In this document: in pieces, positions 1 through 7,945 of the stretch
Layout: each line of letters starts with the position of its first letter
How positions within the stretch are numbered: the stretch's first letter is position 1
From: Methanobacteriota archaeon
Lineage (GTDB): Archaea; Thermoplasmatota; Thermoplasmata; RBG-16-68-12
Length of the DNA: 17,705 bases
Reading direction: 5' to 3'
Assembly (NCBI GenBank): GCA_005878515.1
Contig: VBLZ01000079.1
Coordinates: 1-17,705, forward strand
The notes under the pieces: model-generated
Told to the model about the DNA's origin: nothing
The model's database searches: none
Seen by the model: only the letters and a program-made list of their open reading frames with translations
Program-made: the position numbers and the translations under genes

Positions 1-1098
1 AAGGAACTCTGCTTCGAGGCGACGAAGATGGCCCTCGATTCTGCGGGACTCACCCGCGCCGACGTCGACATGGTCGTCTGCGGGACCGCGCCCGATGCCT
101 TCGATGGCGTCGCGATGAAAGGCGAATACCTGCTCGACGGATCCGGGGGCTACCGGAAACCGTACACGCGGGTCTTCACCGGAGGCGGCACCGGCGTGTT
201 CAGCACGATCGCAGGTTGGTGGCACGTCGCCTCCGGCCTCGCGGATGTCGTGCTCGTGGTGAACGAGGAGAAGATGTCGTCGTGCCAACCGCATCCCCAG
301 AGCGTCTTCGCCCACATCTGGGATCCGATCCTCGACCGCCCGCTCAAGCCGAACCTCGTCTGGATCTTCGCGATGGAGATGAACCGCTACATGACCGTGT
401 ACGGGGTGAAGAAGGAGGACATCGCCCGCGTCGCGGTCAAGAACAAACGGAACGCGGTGGGCCATCCGTGCGCCCAGCTCGCCGACCCGAACATCACGGT
501 GGACGACGTCCTGAACAGCGAGGTGATGGCGTGGCCCGTCCAGCGCCTCGACATCAGTCCGCCGAGCGACGGCGCCTCCGCCGTCGTCCTGGCCTCGGAG
601 GATTTCATCCGGAAGCGACGGATCAAAGACCGGGCCTGGATCTCCGGAGTCGGATGGTGCATCGATTCGACGATGTGGACTGATCGGGATCTCGTCTTCC
701 CGGAGTACGTCGCTCGGGCGGCCAAGCACGCCTACAAGATGGCGAAGATCGACGAGCCCCGGCGACAGATCGACTTCGCCGAGCCGTACGATCCGTTCGA
801 CTACAAGGAGTTGCACCACCTCGAAGGACTGCTCCTCGCGGACAAAGGCGAAGCGCCGATCCTGACGCGGGAGGGCGTGACCGAGCGGGACGGGAAGATG
901 CCGGTCTGCCCATCCGGCGGCCTCCTCGGCGTCGGCAATCCGATCGCCGCGACGATGGGGATGAAGATCGGCGAACTCTTTTGGCAGCTCACCGGCCAGG
1001 CAGGCAAGCGACAGATCCCGCATGAGGTGCACACCGGCGTATCGCAGGCCTGGGGAGACCTGATGCAGTACGGGTCCGTGGTGGTGATGAAAGGATGA
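1..1098 (+). CDS. Thiolase-superfamily protein (acetyl-CoA acetyltransferase/SCP-x type), 5' end missing
   Basis: The reading frame is open from base 1, so the gene begins upstream of the window; about 365 codons are visible. Thiolase landmarks are clear: V-x-S-G-x-A-D-V-x-L-V-V-x-x-E-K-M (codons near 232-275), the P-P-S-D-G-A-S-A-V-V segment (near 560-590), A-E-x-Y-D-x-F (778-798), P-S-G-G-x-L-G-x-G-N-P (910-942) and a C-terminal G-x-x-Q-A-x-G-D. Three active-site positions differ from working thiolases. The nucleophilic Cys aligns with Gly at 184-186, the His of A-E-x-H-D is Tyr at 787-789, and the His of G-H-P is Asn at 937-939. It overlaps the next DUF35 gene by ATGA, the partner arrangement known for archaeal thiolase/HMG-CoA synthase complexes and for the steroid aldolase Ltp2-ChsH2. 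A conventional acetyl-transfer reaction is therefore doubtful; an aldolase-like or structural role is an inference. Confidence 0.9.
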   Translation, partial: KELCFEATKMALDSAGLTRADVDMVVCGTAPDAFDGVAMKGEYLLDGSGGYRKPYTRVFTGGGTGVFSTIAGWWHVASGLADVVLVVNEEKMSSCQPHPQSVFAHIWDPILDRPLKPNLVWIFAMEMNRYMTVYGVKKEDIARVAVKNKRNAVGHPCAQLADPNITVDDVLNSEVMAWPVQRLDISPPSDGASAVVLASEDFIRKRRIKDRAWISGVGWCIDSTMWTDRDLVFPEYVARAAKHAYKMAKIDEPRRQIDFAEPYDPFDYKELHHLEGLLLADKGEAPILTREGVTERDGKMPVCPSGGLLGVGNPIAATMGMKIGELFWQLTGQAGKRQIPHEVHTGVSQAWGDLMQYGSVVVMKG

Positions 1099-1616
1099 CC
1101 GCGCGGATCTCGCGGTGGCCCGGGATTGAGCTCAGCGCGGCCGACCTGTACGAGGGCAAGGTCACGCAGACTCGATTCCGTCCGGATGCGAAGTACTCGT
1201 GGTCCGCCGGCGAGGCGATGTCGCGGTTTCTCGCAGAACTTCAGAACGGTCGGCTTATCGCACGATCGTGCCACAAATGCGAGCGCATCCTCTTTCCGCC
1301 CCGCATGTTCTGCGAGGAGTGCTTCCGGCCCACGGACGAGTGGACCTACATCCGCGACACGGGAACGATTGAGACCTTTTCGGTCTCGTATCTGGATACG
1401 GATGCCAAGCGGATCGCGGAACCGATCCTCGTCGGCGTCGTGAGCCTCGATGGCGCGACGGCGAAGATGGGCATGATGCATTTCTTCGGCGAGATGACGA
1501 AGGACGTGATCCGGATCGGAATGCGGGTGAAGGCCGAGTGGAAGCCTCCTCCGGATCGGCAGGGGAGCGTCCTCGACATCCGCTACTTCCGACCGCTCCG
1601 GGAGGGCGAGCGATGA
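1095..1616 (+). CDS. DUF35 OB-fold / zinc-ribbon acyl-CoA-associated protein (first copy)
   Basis: This 173-residue protein has the two-part DUF35 layout. An N-terminal helix is followed by a rubredoxin-like zinc ribbon with C59-x2-C62 and C73-x2-C76 (sequence C-H-K-C...P-P-R-M-F-C-E-E-C), then a C-terminal OB-fold (about 85-165) with the usual G-x-I-E-T-F-S-V strand. In archaea such proteins bridge acetoacetyl-CoA thiolase and HMG-CoA synthase and help hold CoA; in actinobacterial ChsH2 a DUF35 domain binds the aldolase Ltp2. The start ATG at 1095 overlaps the thiolase stop (ATGA) and the gene ends with ATGA into a second DUF35 gene, so all three are probably translationally coupled. Function is inferred from family and context. 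The long N-terminal stretch before the ribbon (about 58 residues) is shared in part with the next gene. Confidence 0.9.
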   Translation: MTARISRWPGIELSAADLYEGKVTQTRFRPDAKYSWSAGEAMSRFLAELQNGRLIARSCHKCERILFPPRMFCEECFRPTDEWTYIRDTGTIETFSVSYLDTDAKRIAEPILVGVVSLDGATAKMGMMHFFGEMTKDVIRIGMRVKAEWKPPPDRQGSVLDIRYFRPLREGER

Positions 1617-2095
1617 CGTTCTTGGATCGGACAACGGACGCGCGGAAGTTCCGCCACTGGGAGGGAAGCGTCGAGGCGGATTACATCTACACGTCCGGGG
1701 TCGCGGGCGAACGGTTCTTTGTTGCCCTGCGCGAGGAGGGCCGGATGCTGGCCTCGCGGTGCACTGCATGCCATCTCGATTATCTCCCCCCGCGGTTGTT
1801 CTGCGAAGACTGCTTCGCCGAGCTGACCGAATACGTCGAGGTGCCGAAAGCCGGGCGGGTCGCGGCGATCACCGCCGCACACGTCGACCGGACCGGGGCG
1901 CAGCTGTCGCACCCGCAGGTATGGGCGTTCGTGACGTTCGACGGGATTCGTGGCGGCCTCGTTCATCGCCTCCTCGTGCCGCCGGATCAGGCCCGCGCGG
2001 GGTTGGCCGTCCGCGCGAAGCTCAAGCCCCAGGATGCACGGACGGGAACGATCGCCGATATCGAGGGATTCGAGCCGGTCCGTTCCCGATTCTGA
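1613..2095 (+). CDS. DUF35 OB-fold / zinc-ribbon acyl-CoA-associated protein (second copy)
   Basis: The chosen start is ATG 1613, which overlaps the preceding stop (ATGA) and gives 160 residues; an in-frame start at 1538 would lie deep in the previous gene and is unlikely. The zinc ribbon is C50-x2-C53 and C64-x2-C67, followed by an OB-fold (about 75-150). It resembles the preceding gene closely around the ribbon: both have a G-R-x-x-A-x-x-C-x-x-C start and a P-P-R-x-F-C-E-x-C-F end, which suggests tandem duplication followed by divergence. Two DUF35 genes after a thiolase suggest that a second thiolase-family subunit lies just upstream of the window, each with its own DUF35 partner; that is inference. 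A short inverted repeat (CCGATT/AATCGG) surrounds the stop codon. Confidence 0.88.
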   Translation: MTFLDRTTDARKFRHWEGSVEADYIYTSGVAGERFFVALREEGRMLASRCTACHLDYLPPRLFCEDCFAELTEYVEVPKAGRVAAITAAHVDRTGAQLSHPQVWAFVTFDGIRGGLVHRLLVPPDQARAGLAVRAKLKPQDARTGTIADIEGFEPVRSRF

Positions 2096-2145
2096 AAATC
2101 GGGCCGACGGCTTGATAACCCCCCGGCCGGGTATCGCGGGTTGCC

Positions 2146-2712
2146 ATGATGCGTCGGCCCACGATGGACCCGGAGTCGAAGACCTTCAAGTTCAAGATCT
2201 GCCTCGTGGGCGAGGAGAGCGTCGGCAAGACGAGCCTCATCCATCGGTTCGTGTCCGGCGCGTTCGACGAGTCGTACATCCGGACGCTCGGTGCGGTCGT
2301 CTCGAAGAAGACGGTCGCCCTCGGATCGATGCAGGGCCGCCCGGTCCAGGTCGACATGATGATCCTGGACATCATGGGCAAGCGGACGTTCCTCCAGCTC
2401 TTCAAGGAGGCGTACTTCCACGGCGCCAAGGGCGTCCTGGCGGTCTTCGACATGACGCGCGCGCAGTCGCTCCGGGACCTGACCAAGTGGATCGACGGAG
2501 TTCGGGATTCGGTCGGTCCCGTCCCCGTGTATGCCCTCGGGAACAAGACGGATCTCACGCATCGCCGCGAGGTGAACACGGAAGACGCGTCGACCGTCCT
2601 GGCGTCGTACGAGTGCCCGGTGATGTACACGTCGGCGAAGACCGGAGAGAACGTCGAGCAGGCCTTCCAGGGCCTCGCGAAAACGATTGTCGAGTCGACG
2701 GCGACCGAGTGA
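2146..2712 (+). CDS. Ras-like small GTPase with atypical switch II
   Basis: This 188-residue protein has a single G domain. The P-loop is G22-E-E-S-V-G-K-T-S30, a switch I Thr/Leu-Gly segment follows at 47-50, G3 is D75-I-M-G78, G4 is N133-K-T-D136 and G5 is T162-S-A-K165. These make it a Ras/Rab-type P-loop GTPase. The G3 box is unusual: the residue after Gly, Gln61 in Ras and central to GTP hydrolysis, is Lys79, followed by Arg. There is no C-terminal cysteine for prenylation, so stable membrane anchoring by a lipid is not indicated. The start is ATG 2146; ATG 2149 and ATG 2164 are alternatives, all upstream of the G domain. A weak TATA-like TTGATAAC lies near 2113-2120. The partner and process are unknown; sitting between acyl-CoA gene sets is not evidence of a metabolic role. 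Confidence 0.85.
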   Translation: MMRRPTMDPESKTFKFKICLVGEESVGKTSLIHRFVSGAFDESYIRTLGAVVSKKTVALGSMQGRPVQVDMMILDIMGKRTFLQLFKEAYFHGAKGVLAVFDMTRAQSLRDLTKWIDGVRDSVGPVPVYALGNKTDLTHRREVNTEDASTVLASYECPVMYTSAKTGENVEQAFQGLAKTIVESTATE

Positions 2713-2725
2713 ACGGCGCAACCAT

Positions 2726-2732
2726 CTTATAG
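2726..2732 (+). promoter_or_regulatory. TATA-like box of the methylmalonyl-CoA mutase operon
   Basis: The sequence TTATAGG stands out in GC-rich surroundings between the GTPase stop and mcmA. Archaeal transcription usually begins about 25 nt downstream, here near 2752-2755. That is after an in-frame TTG (2743) and just before ATG 2764. The position supports ATG 2764 as the mcmA start with a very short leader. Confidence 0.5.
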
Positions 2733-2763
2733 GCACGGGCCTTTGAAACCACGCGAGGCGCTC

Positions 2764-4441
<1,678 letters not shown>

Positions 4442-4443
<2 letters not shown>

Positions 4444-4447
4444 GGTG
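4442..4447 (+). promoter_or_regulatory. Ribosome binding site of mcmB
   Basis: GAGGTG overlaps the mcmA stop codon and matches the archaeal anti-Shine-Dalgarno sequence over six bases. It sits 5 nt before ATC at 4453, which fixes the likely start of the B12-binding subunit even though no ATG, GTG or TTG is available in that frame. Confidence 0.65.
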
Positions 4448-4452
4448 GTCCG

Positions 4453-4851
4453 ATCGGGAAGAAGATCCGCGTCCTGATCGCGAAGCCCGGCCTGGACGGA
4501 CACGACCGAGGGGCGAAGGTCGTTGCTCGGGCCCTCCGCGACGCGGGGATGGAGGTAATCTATACCGGCTTGCGCCAGACGCCCGAGGACATCGTCGAGG
4601 CGGCCATCCAGGAGGACGTCGACGCGATCGGCTTATCGTCGCTCAGCGGCGCTCACATGACGTTGTTCCCCGAAGTCGTCCGCCTCCTGAAGAAGCGGAA
4701 ATCCGGAGACATTGTCGTGGTCGGAGGCGGGATCATCCCGGAGGACGACGTCCCGAAGCTGAAACGAGCCGGGGTCAAGGCGGTCTTCGGGCCCGGCACG
4801 CCGCTCAGCGTCATCGTCTCGTTCTTCGAGAAGGCGGACAAAGGTGCGTGA
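4453..4851 (+). CDS. mcmB: Methylmalonyl-CoA mutase, B12-binding (small) subunit, with apparent ATC start
   Basis: The protein of about 132 residues is the Rossmann-like cobalamin-binding subunit that pairs with the large subunit. The B12 motif is D15-G-H17-D-R-G20, where His17 replaces dimethylbenzimidazole as the lower cobalt ligand. The later S-L-S-G-A-H and G-G-G-I-I-P segments are also typical. Homologues begin a few residues before the I-R-V-L-x-A-K-P-G-L-D-G-H strand, so the real start must be near 4450-4460. The frame is open there from the mcmA stop, but the only canonical in-frame start is ATG 4549, which would remove the B12 motif. ATC 4453 lies 5 nt after a GAGGTG ribosome site and would begin I/M-G-K-K-I-R-V. 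Either ATC is used as a start, or an ATG was lost by sequencing error or mutation. The MeaB gene follows after 5 nt. Confidence 0.9.
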   Translation: MGKKIRVLIAKPGLDGHDRGAKVVARALRDAGMEVIYTGLRQTPEDIVEAAIQEDVDAIGLSSLSGAHMTLFPEVVRLLKKRKSGDIVVVGGGIIPEDDVPKLKRAGVKAVFGPGTPLSVIVSFFEKADKGA

Positions 4852-4856
4852 GGGGC

Positions 4857-5822
4857 ATGCCCGCGAAGGCCTCGCGCGACTCCGTCGAGGGCCTCGTCGA
4901 CTCCCTCCTCAAAGGGGACAAGCGGTCTGCCGGCAAGCTGATCTCCTTAATCGAGGACGATGAACCGGAAGCGGTCGAGGCGGTCGCGCGGATTTTCCCG
5001 CACACGGGTCGCGCGCACGTCGTCGGGTTGACCGGACCGCCCGGCGTCGGGAAGAGTTCGTTGATCAATCGGTTGGTCCGAGCCTTCCGATCTCGGGGCA
5101 AGACGGTCGGGGTTGTCGCCGTCGACCCGACGTCTCCGTACACCGGCGGCGCGGTCCTGGGAGATCGAATCCGGATGGCCGATACGGGCGTCGATCCGGG
5201 CGTGTTCATCCGATCGATGGCCACGCGAGGCCATGCCGGCGGGTTGGCCTTGGCGACATTCGATGCGGTGCGGGTCCTGGATGCGATGGGCTCCGACCTC
5301 GTCTTCGTCGAGACGGTCGGCGCGGGGCAGAGCGAGGTGGAGATCGCGAGTCGTGCGCACACGACGATCGTCGTGGAAATGCCTCTGACCGGCGATGTCG
5401 TGCAGACGATGAAGGCCGGAATCCTGGAGATCGGAGACGTCTACGTGGTGAACAAGGTCGACCTGGGCAACGAAGACGTCCTCGTCGCGAACCTGAAGTT
5501 CCAGCTGGAGACTCGAGACGGCTGGACGCCGCCGATCATCCGGACCGCCGCCCTCGAAGGCCGCGGAATCGATGACCTCGCGGGCGCCATTGAGAAGCAC
5601 GCGTTGTACCTGGACCAGAGCGGAGGTCGCCGCAAGCGGGAGGTCGCCCGGGCGCGGCTCGAGATCCTCGAGAACGTGCAGCGTCTTCTGGTCCGCCGAG
5701 TCTCGGATGGGTCGCGCTCCGGCAGGGTGTTCCAGAAGCTCGCCGAGGATGTCGCGGCCCGCCGGCTCGACCCGCACGCCGCAGCGCGGAAACTGCTGGG
5801 GTCTGGCTCTACGGCGCAGTAG
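4857..5822 (+). CDS. meaB: MeaB/ArgK-type GTPase, methylmalonyl-CoA mutase chaperone
   Basis: This 321-residue SIMIBI-class G protein protects and reactivates methylmalonyl-CoA mutase and gates delivery of adenosylcobalamin. The Walker A motif is G60-P-P-G-V-G-K-S-S68. It is followed by V-D-P-T-S-P-Y-T-G-G-A-V-L-G-D-R-I-R-M, typical of the ArgK/MeaB family, then R-S-M-A-T-R-G-H-A-G-G, the G3-like E-T-V-G-A-G-Q-S-E and N-K-V-D for guanine. The length is normal for the family. I chose ATG 4857, 10 nt after an AAGGTG ribosome site at 4841-4846; GTG 4848, overlapping the mcmB stop, is an alternative. Its place directly after mcmA and mcmB supports the chaperone role over the old arginine-kinase annotation. 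Its 3' end overlaps the convergent NmrA-like gene by 14 bp. Confidence 0.94.
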   Translation: MPAKASRDSVEGLVDSLLKGDKRSAGKLISLIEDDEPEAVEAVARIFPHTGRAHVVGLTGPPGVGKSSLINRLVRAFRSRGKTVGVVAVDPTSPYTGGAVLGDRIRMADTGVDPGVFIRSMATRGHAGGLALATFDAVRVLDAMGSDLVFVETVGAGQSEVEIASRAHTTIVVEMPLTGDVVQTMKAGILEIGDVYVVNKVDLGNEDVLVANLKFQLETRDGWTPPIIRTAALEGRGIDDLAGAIEKHALYLDQSGGRRKREVARARLEILENVQRLLVRRVSDGSRSGRVFQKLAEDVAARRLDPHAAARKLLGSGSTAQ

Positions 5823-6708
5823 GCCACTGGCCCGTTCCAAGCCGTTGCCAATCCACGGCGTCGAGGAACTCCTGGAACCGGGTCATCCGGTAGCCCCAGG
5901 CTTTTTCCAACGCGGGGATGTCGACGTGGTACCCGATCGTCTTGAAGAATTGGAACATCCGGAATCCATCGTCGCCCATCCTCTTCCGGGCTTCATCCTC
6001 GGGCTGCTCGACATAACGAATCGGATGTCCGAGTTTCTTCGACAGCGCGGCCGGGAGGTCTCCGAAGGCCAACTCCTCGCCGGCGAGTTCCACGGTCTTG
6101 CCGAGCGCCGCCTTCGGGTCGTCGAAGGCCCGGGCAACAAACTCCCCGACATCCTTCACCGCCACGAGCTGTTGGCGCGTCGTCGGAGGGAGAGGAACCT
6201 CCATGATCCCTCGCTGGAGGGACGATGTCATCCAGGGGCTCACGTAATTGTCCATGAAGGCGACGGGTCGCACGATCGTGTTCGGGACCCGGGAGGCCCT
6301 CACGTATTGCTCCACCTTCGCCTTCGACTCGAAATGCGGAATGCCGGTATTCCGGTCGGCCGAGGCGACGCTCGATAGGACGACATGCCTCACCGATGCG
6401 GCTTTCGCGGCATCGATCGCCGTCGTGCCTTGCAGGACCTCTTTCTCTGGGTGGACGGAGAAGTCGGGCTCGAACGGAGTCGTGACGACGAAGAAGCCGT
6501 CCACATTCCGAAGGAGCGGGGCGAGGCTTGCGCGTTGGGTGAGGTCGCCCTGCGCGCCTTCGATACCCGCGGCGGCGAGAGCGTTCAACTTCGAGGCGCT
6601 TCGCGTGAGGCCGATCACTCGATGTCCTCGCTTGAGGAGACTCCGTGCGACCGTGCCGCCTTGCTGTCCCGTCGCCCCCGCCACCAGAATCGTCTTCGTC
6701 TCCGCCAT
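5809..6708 (-). CDS. NmrA-like NAD(P)-binding family protein
   Basis: The 299-residue protein starts with a Rossmann strand and glycine motif G11-A-T-G-Q-Q-G-G18, the G-x-T-G-x-Q-G-G pattern of NmrA/HSCARG proteins. R-S-A-S-K-L after strand 2 could select NADP(H). Further family marks are G-D-L, F-F-V-V-T-T, H-V-V-L-S-S-V-A-S and R-P-V-A-F-M-D-N-Y. These are atypical short-chain dehydrogenases: some act as redox sensors by binding NAD(P) without catalysis, others are reductases. The Tyr-x-x-x-Lys pair of classical enzymes is not seen. It stands alone on the - strand, convergent with meaB (14 bp overlap), and is not part of the mutase operon. A weak TATA-like stretch is at 6741-6755. The substrate or partner cannot be read from sequence. 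Confidence 0.88.
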   Translation of the reverse strand: MAETKTILVAGATGQQGGTVARSLLKRGHRVIGLTRSASKLNALAAAGIEGAQGDLTQRASLAPLLRNVDGFFVVTTPFEPDFSVHPEKEVLQGTTAIDAAKAASVRHVVLSSVASADRNTGIPHFESKAKVEQYVRASRVPNTIVRPVAFMDNYVSPWMTSSLQRGIMEVPLPPTTRQQLVAVKDVGEFVARAFDDPKAALGKTVELAGEELAFGDLPAALSKKLGHPIRYVEQPEDEARKRMGDDGFRMFQFFKTIGYHVDIPALEKAWGYRMTRFQEFLDAVDWQRLGTGQWPTAP

Positions 6709-6833
6709 GCGATCGTCTCGCGGTCCTCAGACGTCCGTTCTACTTGTAGATTAGACCCTGCCCGGACGACTCCCCGCGTTCAAGTGCCGGAGGAAATCCA
6801 GGATCGGGACGTGCCTCGCGCCCTGCCGGACAA

Positions 6834-6908
6834 CGCTCGGGTGGGGATTTGAACCCCAGATAACCCGCTTAGGAGGCGGGTGCCCTTTCCGTGCTAGGCT
6901 ACCCGAGC
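6834..6908 (-). tRNA. tRNA-Arg (anticodon CCT)
   Basis: Read on the - strand, the 75-nt sequence folds as a full cloverleaf. The acceptor stem is GCTCGGG/CCCGAGC and the D stem is GCCT/GGGC with GG in the loop. The anticodon stem is CCCGC/GCGGG with loop CTCCTAA, a 5-nt variable region follows, and the T arm is TGGGG-TTCAAAT-CCCCA. The anticodon CCT reads the arginine codon AGG. The discriminator is G, no intron is present, and the 3' CCA is not encoded, so a CCA-adding enzyme is needed. Confidence 0.95.
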
Positions 6909-6930
6909 GATGCGCCGAGGTCCTGAGCCA

Positions 6931-6940
6931 CCATTAATCC
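6931..6940 (-). promoter_or_regulatory. TATA-like box of tRNA-Arg
   Basis: On the - strand this reads GGATTAATGG, the only AT-rich element near the gene. Its centre lies about 28 nt before the tRNA 5' end, the normal distance for archaeal TBP/TFB promoters. Confidence 0.5.
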
Positions 6941-6999
6941 TTCGACCACGGGTCCCGAACCGAGGGTCTCGAGCGAGATTCGGGACGGACCGCCGAGGA

Positions 7000-7887
7000 T
7001 CAGAGTTCTTCCGGCGCTTTCTCGGATGCGGGAAGCTCCTCTTCCGTCCGAGTCTTCGCCGCCGGCTTCGGTTTGGTCGCGGTCGCACGTTTCCTCGGTT
7101 TCTTCGTCGCGGCTTCGACGGGGGGCGCTTCTTTCGTGGCGTCTGCGGGGGCGGCGGCTTCCTTCGCCGCCGCCTTCGTCTCGGGCTTCGTCTCTTTCTT
7201 CTCGTACTCCTCGACGAAGCGGATCGTCTTGAGATCGGAGAGTTCCCGGAGATCGGCCACGACCCGGAATTTCGAGACGAACCACTTCTCGTCCGTCTTG
7301 CAGACGTCCGGGAGATGGATTTCCGCACTACCGCCCTTCAGATCGAGCTTGAACTGATCCGCAAGGCCATAGTCCATGTCGATGATCGCGCGCACGCGCT
7401 CCTCGGCGGTCTTGGCCTTCCGCGTCGCCTTCACGACGTACTTCAATGTCTTGCCGGCAAGCGGGTTGTTGAAGTCGACCCGGACGCGACCCGCGCTCAC
7501 GGCGGTGACGAGGCCGTGTTTCCCGCTGATCGAGACTTCCTGCCCGACTTCCGGGCTGATCTCTTGCCGGAGAAATTCCCGTTCCGTGCGAAGCTCGACG
7601 AGCCGCGGGTCTCGGACCCCTGCACCCTTCTCCGGGGGAATCAGCACCTCGATCGTCTCCCCGACCTTCGCCCCGACGAGGGACGCTTCGAGGCCTTCGA
7701 ACAACCGACCTCGGCCGACGACCACGGGGACCTCGATGTAGACTTTCTTCTCGTCGAACTTCCCCTCTTTCTTGGCGGCCTCGTCGTGGGTCGTGTCGAA
7801 GAGGGTCAAGGTCCCGTTGGGATTCACCGTCCAGGCGTCGTAATCAATCCAGACGATGTCCCCTTTCTCGATCGTTTCGGAGGTCAC
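7000..7887 (-). CDS. Archaeal long FKBP-type peptidyl-prolyl isomerase with insert-in-flap region and basic tail
   Basis: The predicted 295-residue protein is a cytoplasmic prolyl isomerase/chaperone. The FKBP fold is visible: K8-G-D-I-V strand, L-F-D-T-T (29-33), G-R-G-x-L-F-E-G-L-E (58-67), V-G-E-T-I-E, an insert of about 50 residues (87-137) like the insert-in-flap domain of SlyD, and D-F-N-N-P-L-A-G-K-T-L (138-148) closing the domain. A further alpha/beta region follows to about 228, as in long archaeal FKBPs. The last 65 residues are a low-complexity Lys/Ala/Pro/Glu tail, probably disordered; such tails in high-GC genomes may bind nucleic acid or acidic partners, but that is speculation. 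I chose GTG 7887 because a TATA-like box at 7913-7919 would place transcription start at about 7890-7892; GTG 7896 is an alternative. The frame stays open to 8049, but that extension crosses the promoter. Confidence 0.88.
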   Translation of the reverse strand: MTSETIEKGDIVWIDYDAWTVNPNGTLTLFDTTHDEAAKKEGKFDEKKVYIEVPVVVGRGRLFEGLEASLVGAKVGETIEVLIPPEKGAGVRDPRLVELRTEREFLRQEISPEVGQEVSISGKHGLVTAVSAGRVRVDFNNPLAGKTLKYVVKATRKAKTAEERVRAIIDMDYGLADQFKLDLKGGSAEIHLPDVCKTDEKWFVSKFRVVADLRELSDLKTIRFVEEYEKKETKPETKAAAKEAAAPADATKEAPPVEAATKKPRKRATATKPKPAAKTRTEEELPASEKAPEEL

Positions 7888-7912
7888 GCGCCTCACGGAA
7901 AGAATGCTTGTC

Positions 7913-7919
7913 CTTAAAG
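7913..7919. promoter_or_regulatory. TATA-like box of the FKBP gene, possibly bidirectional
   Basis: The sequence is CTTTAAG on the - strand and CTTAAAG on the +, within CCTTAAAGG at 7912-7920. On the - strand it lies about 27 nt before GTG 7887. On the + strand it lies 30 nt before ATG 7946, the first start of a small open frame with a membrane segment. Both would be near-leaderless transcripts. Confidence 0.45.
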
Positions 7920-7945
7920 GTTGCCGAGTCCTCGCGACCGCCATC

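Noticed and set aside
1538..1612. Upstream start for the second DUF35 gene
   Set aside because: It lies 75 bases inside the first DUF35 gene; ATG 1613 gives the normal length and an ATGA overlap.
801..1769. A 322-codon - strand frame over the thiolase and DUF35 genes
   Set aside because: Pro/Arg-rich composition, no motif, and fully antisense to well-supported genes.
5572..6378. A + strand frame covering the end of meaB and the NmrA-like gene
   Set aside because: It is out of frame with meaB and antisense to a clear Rossmann protein.
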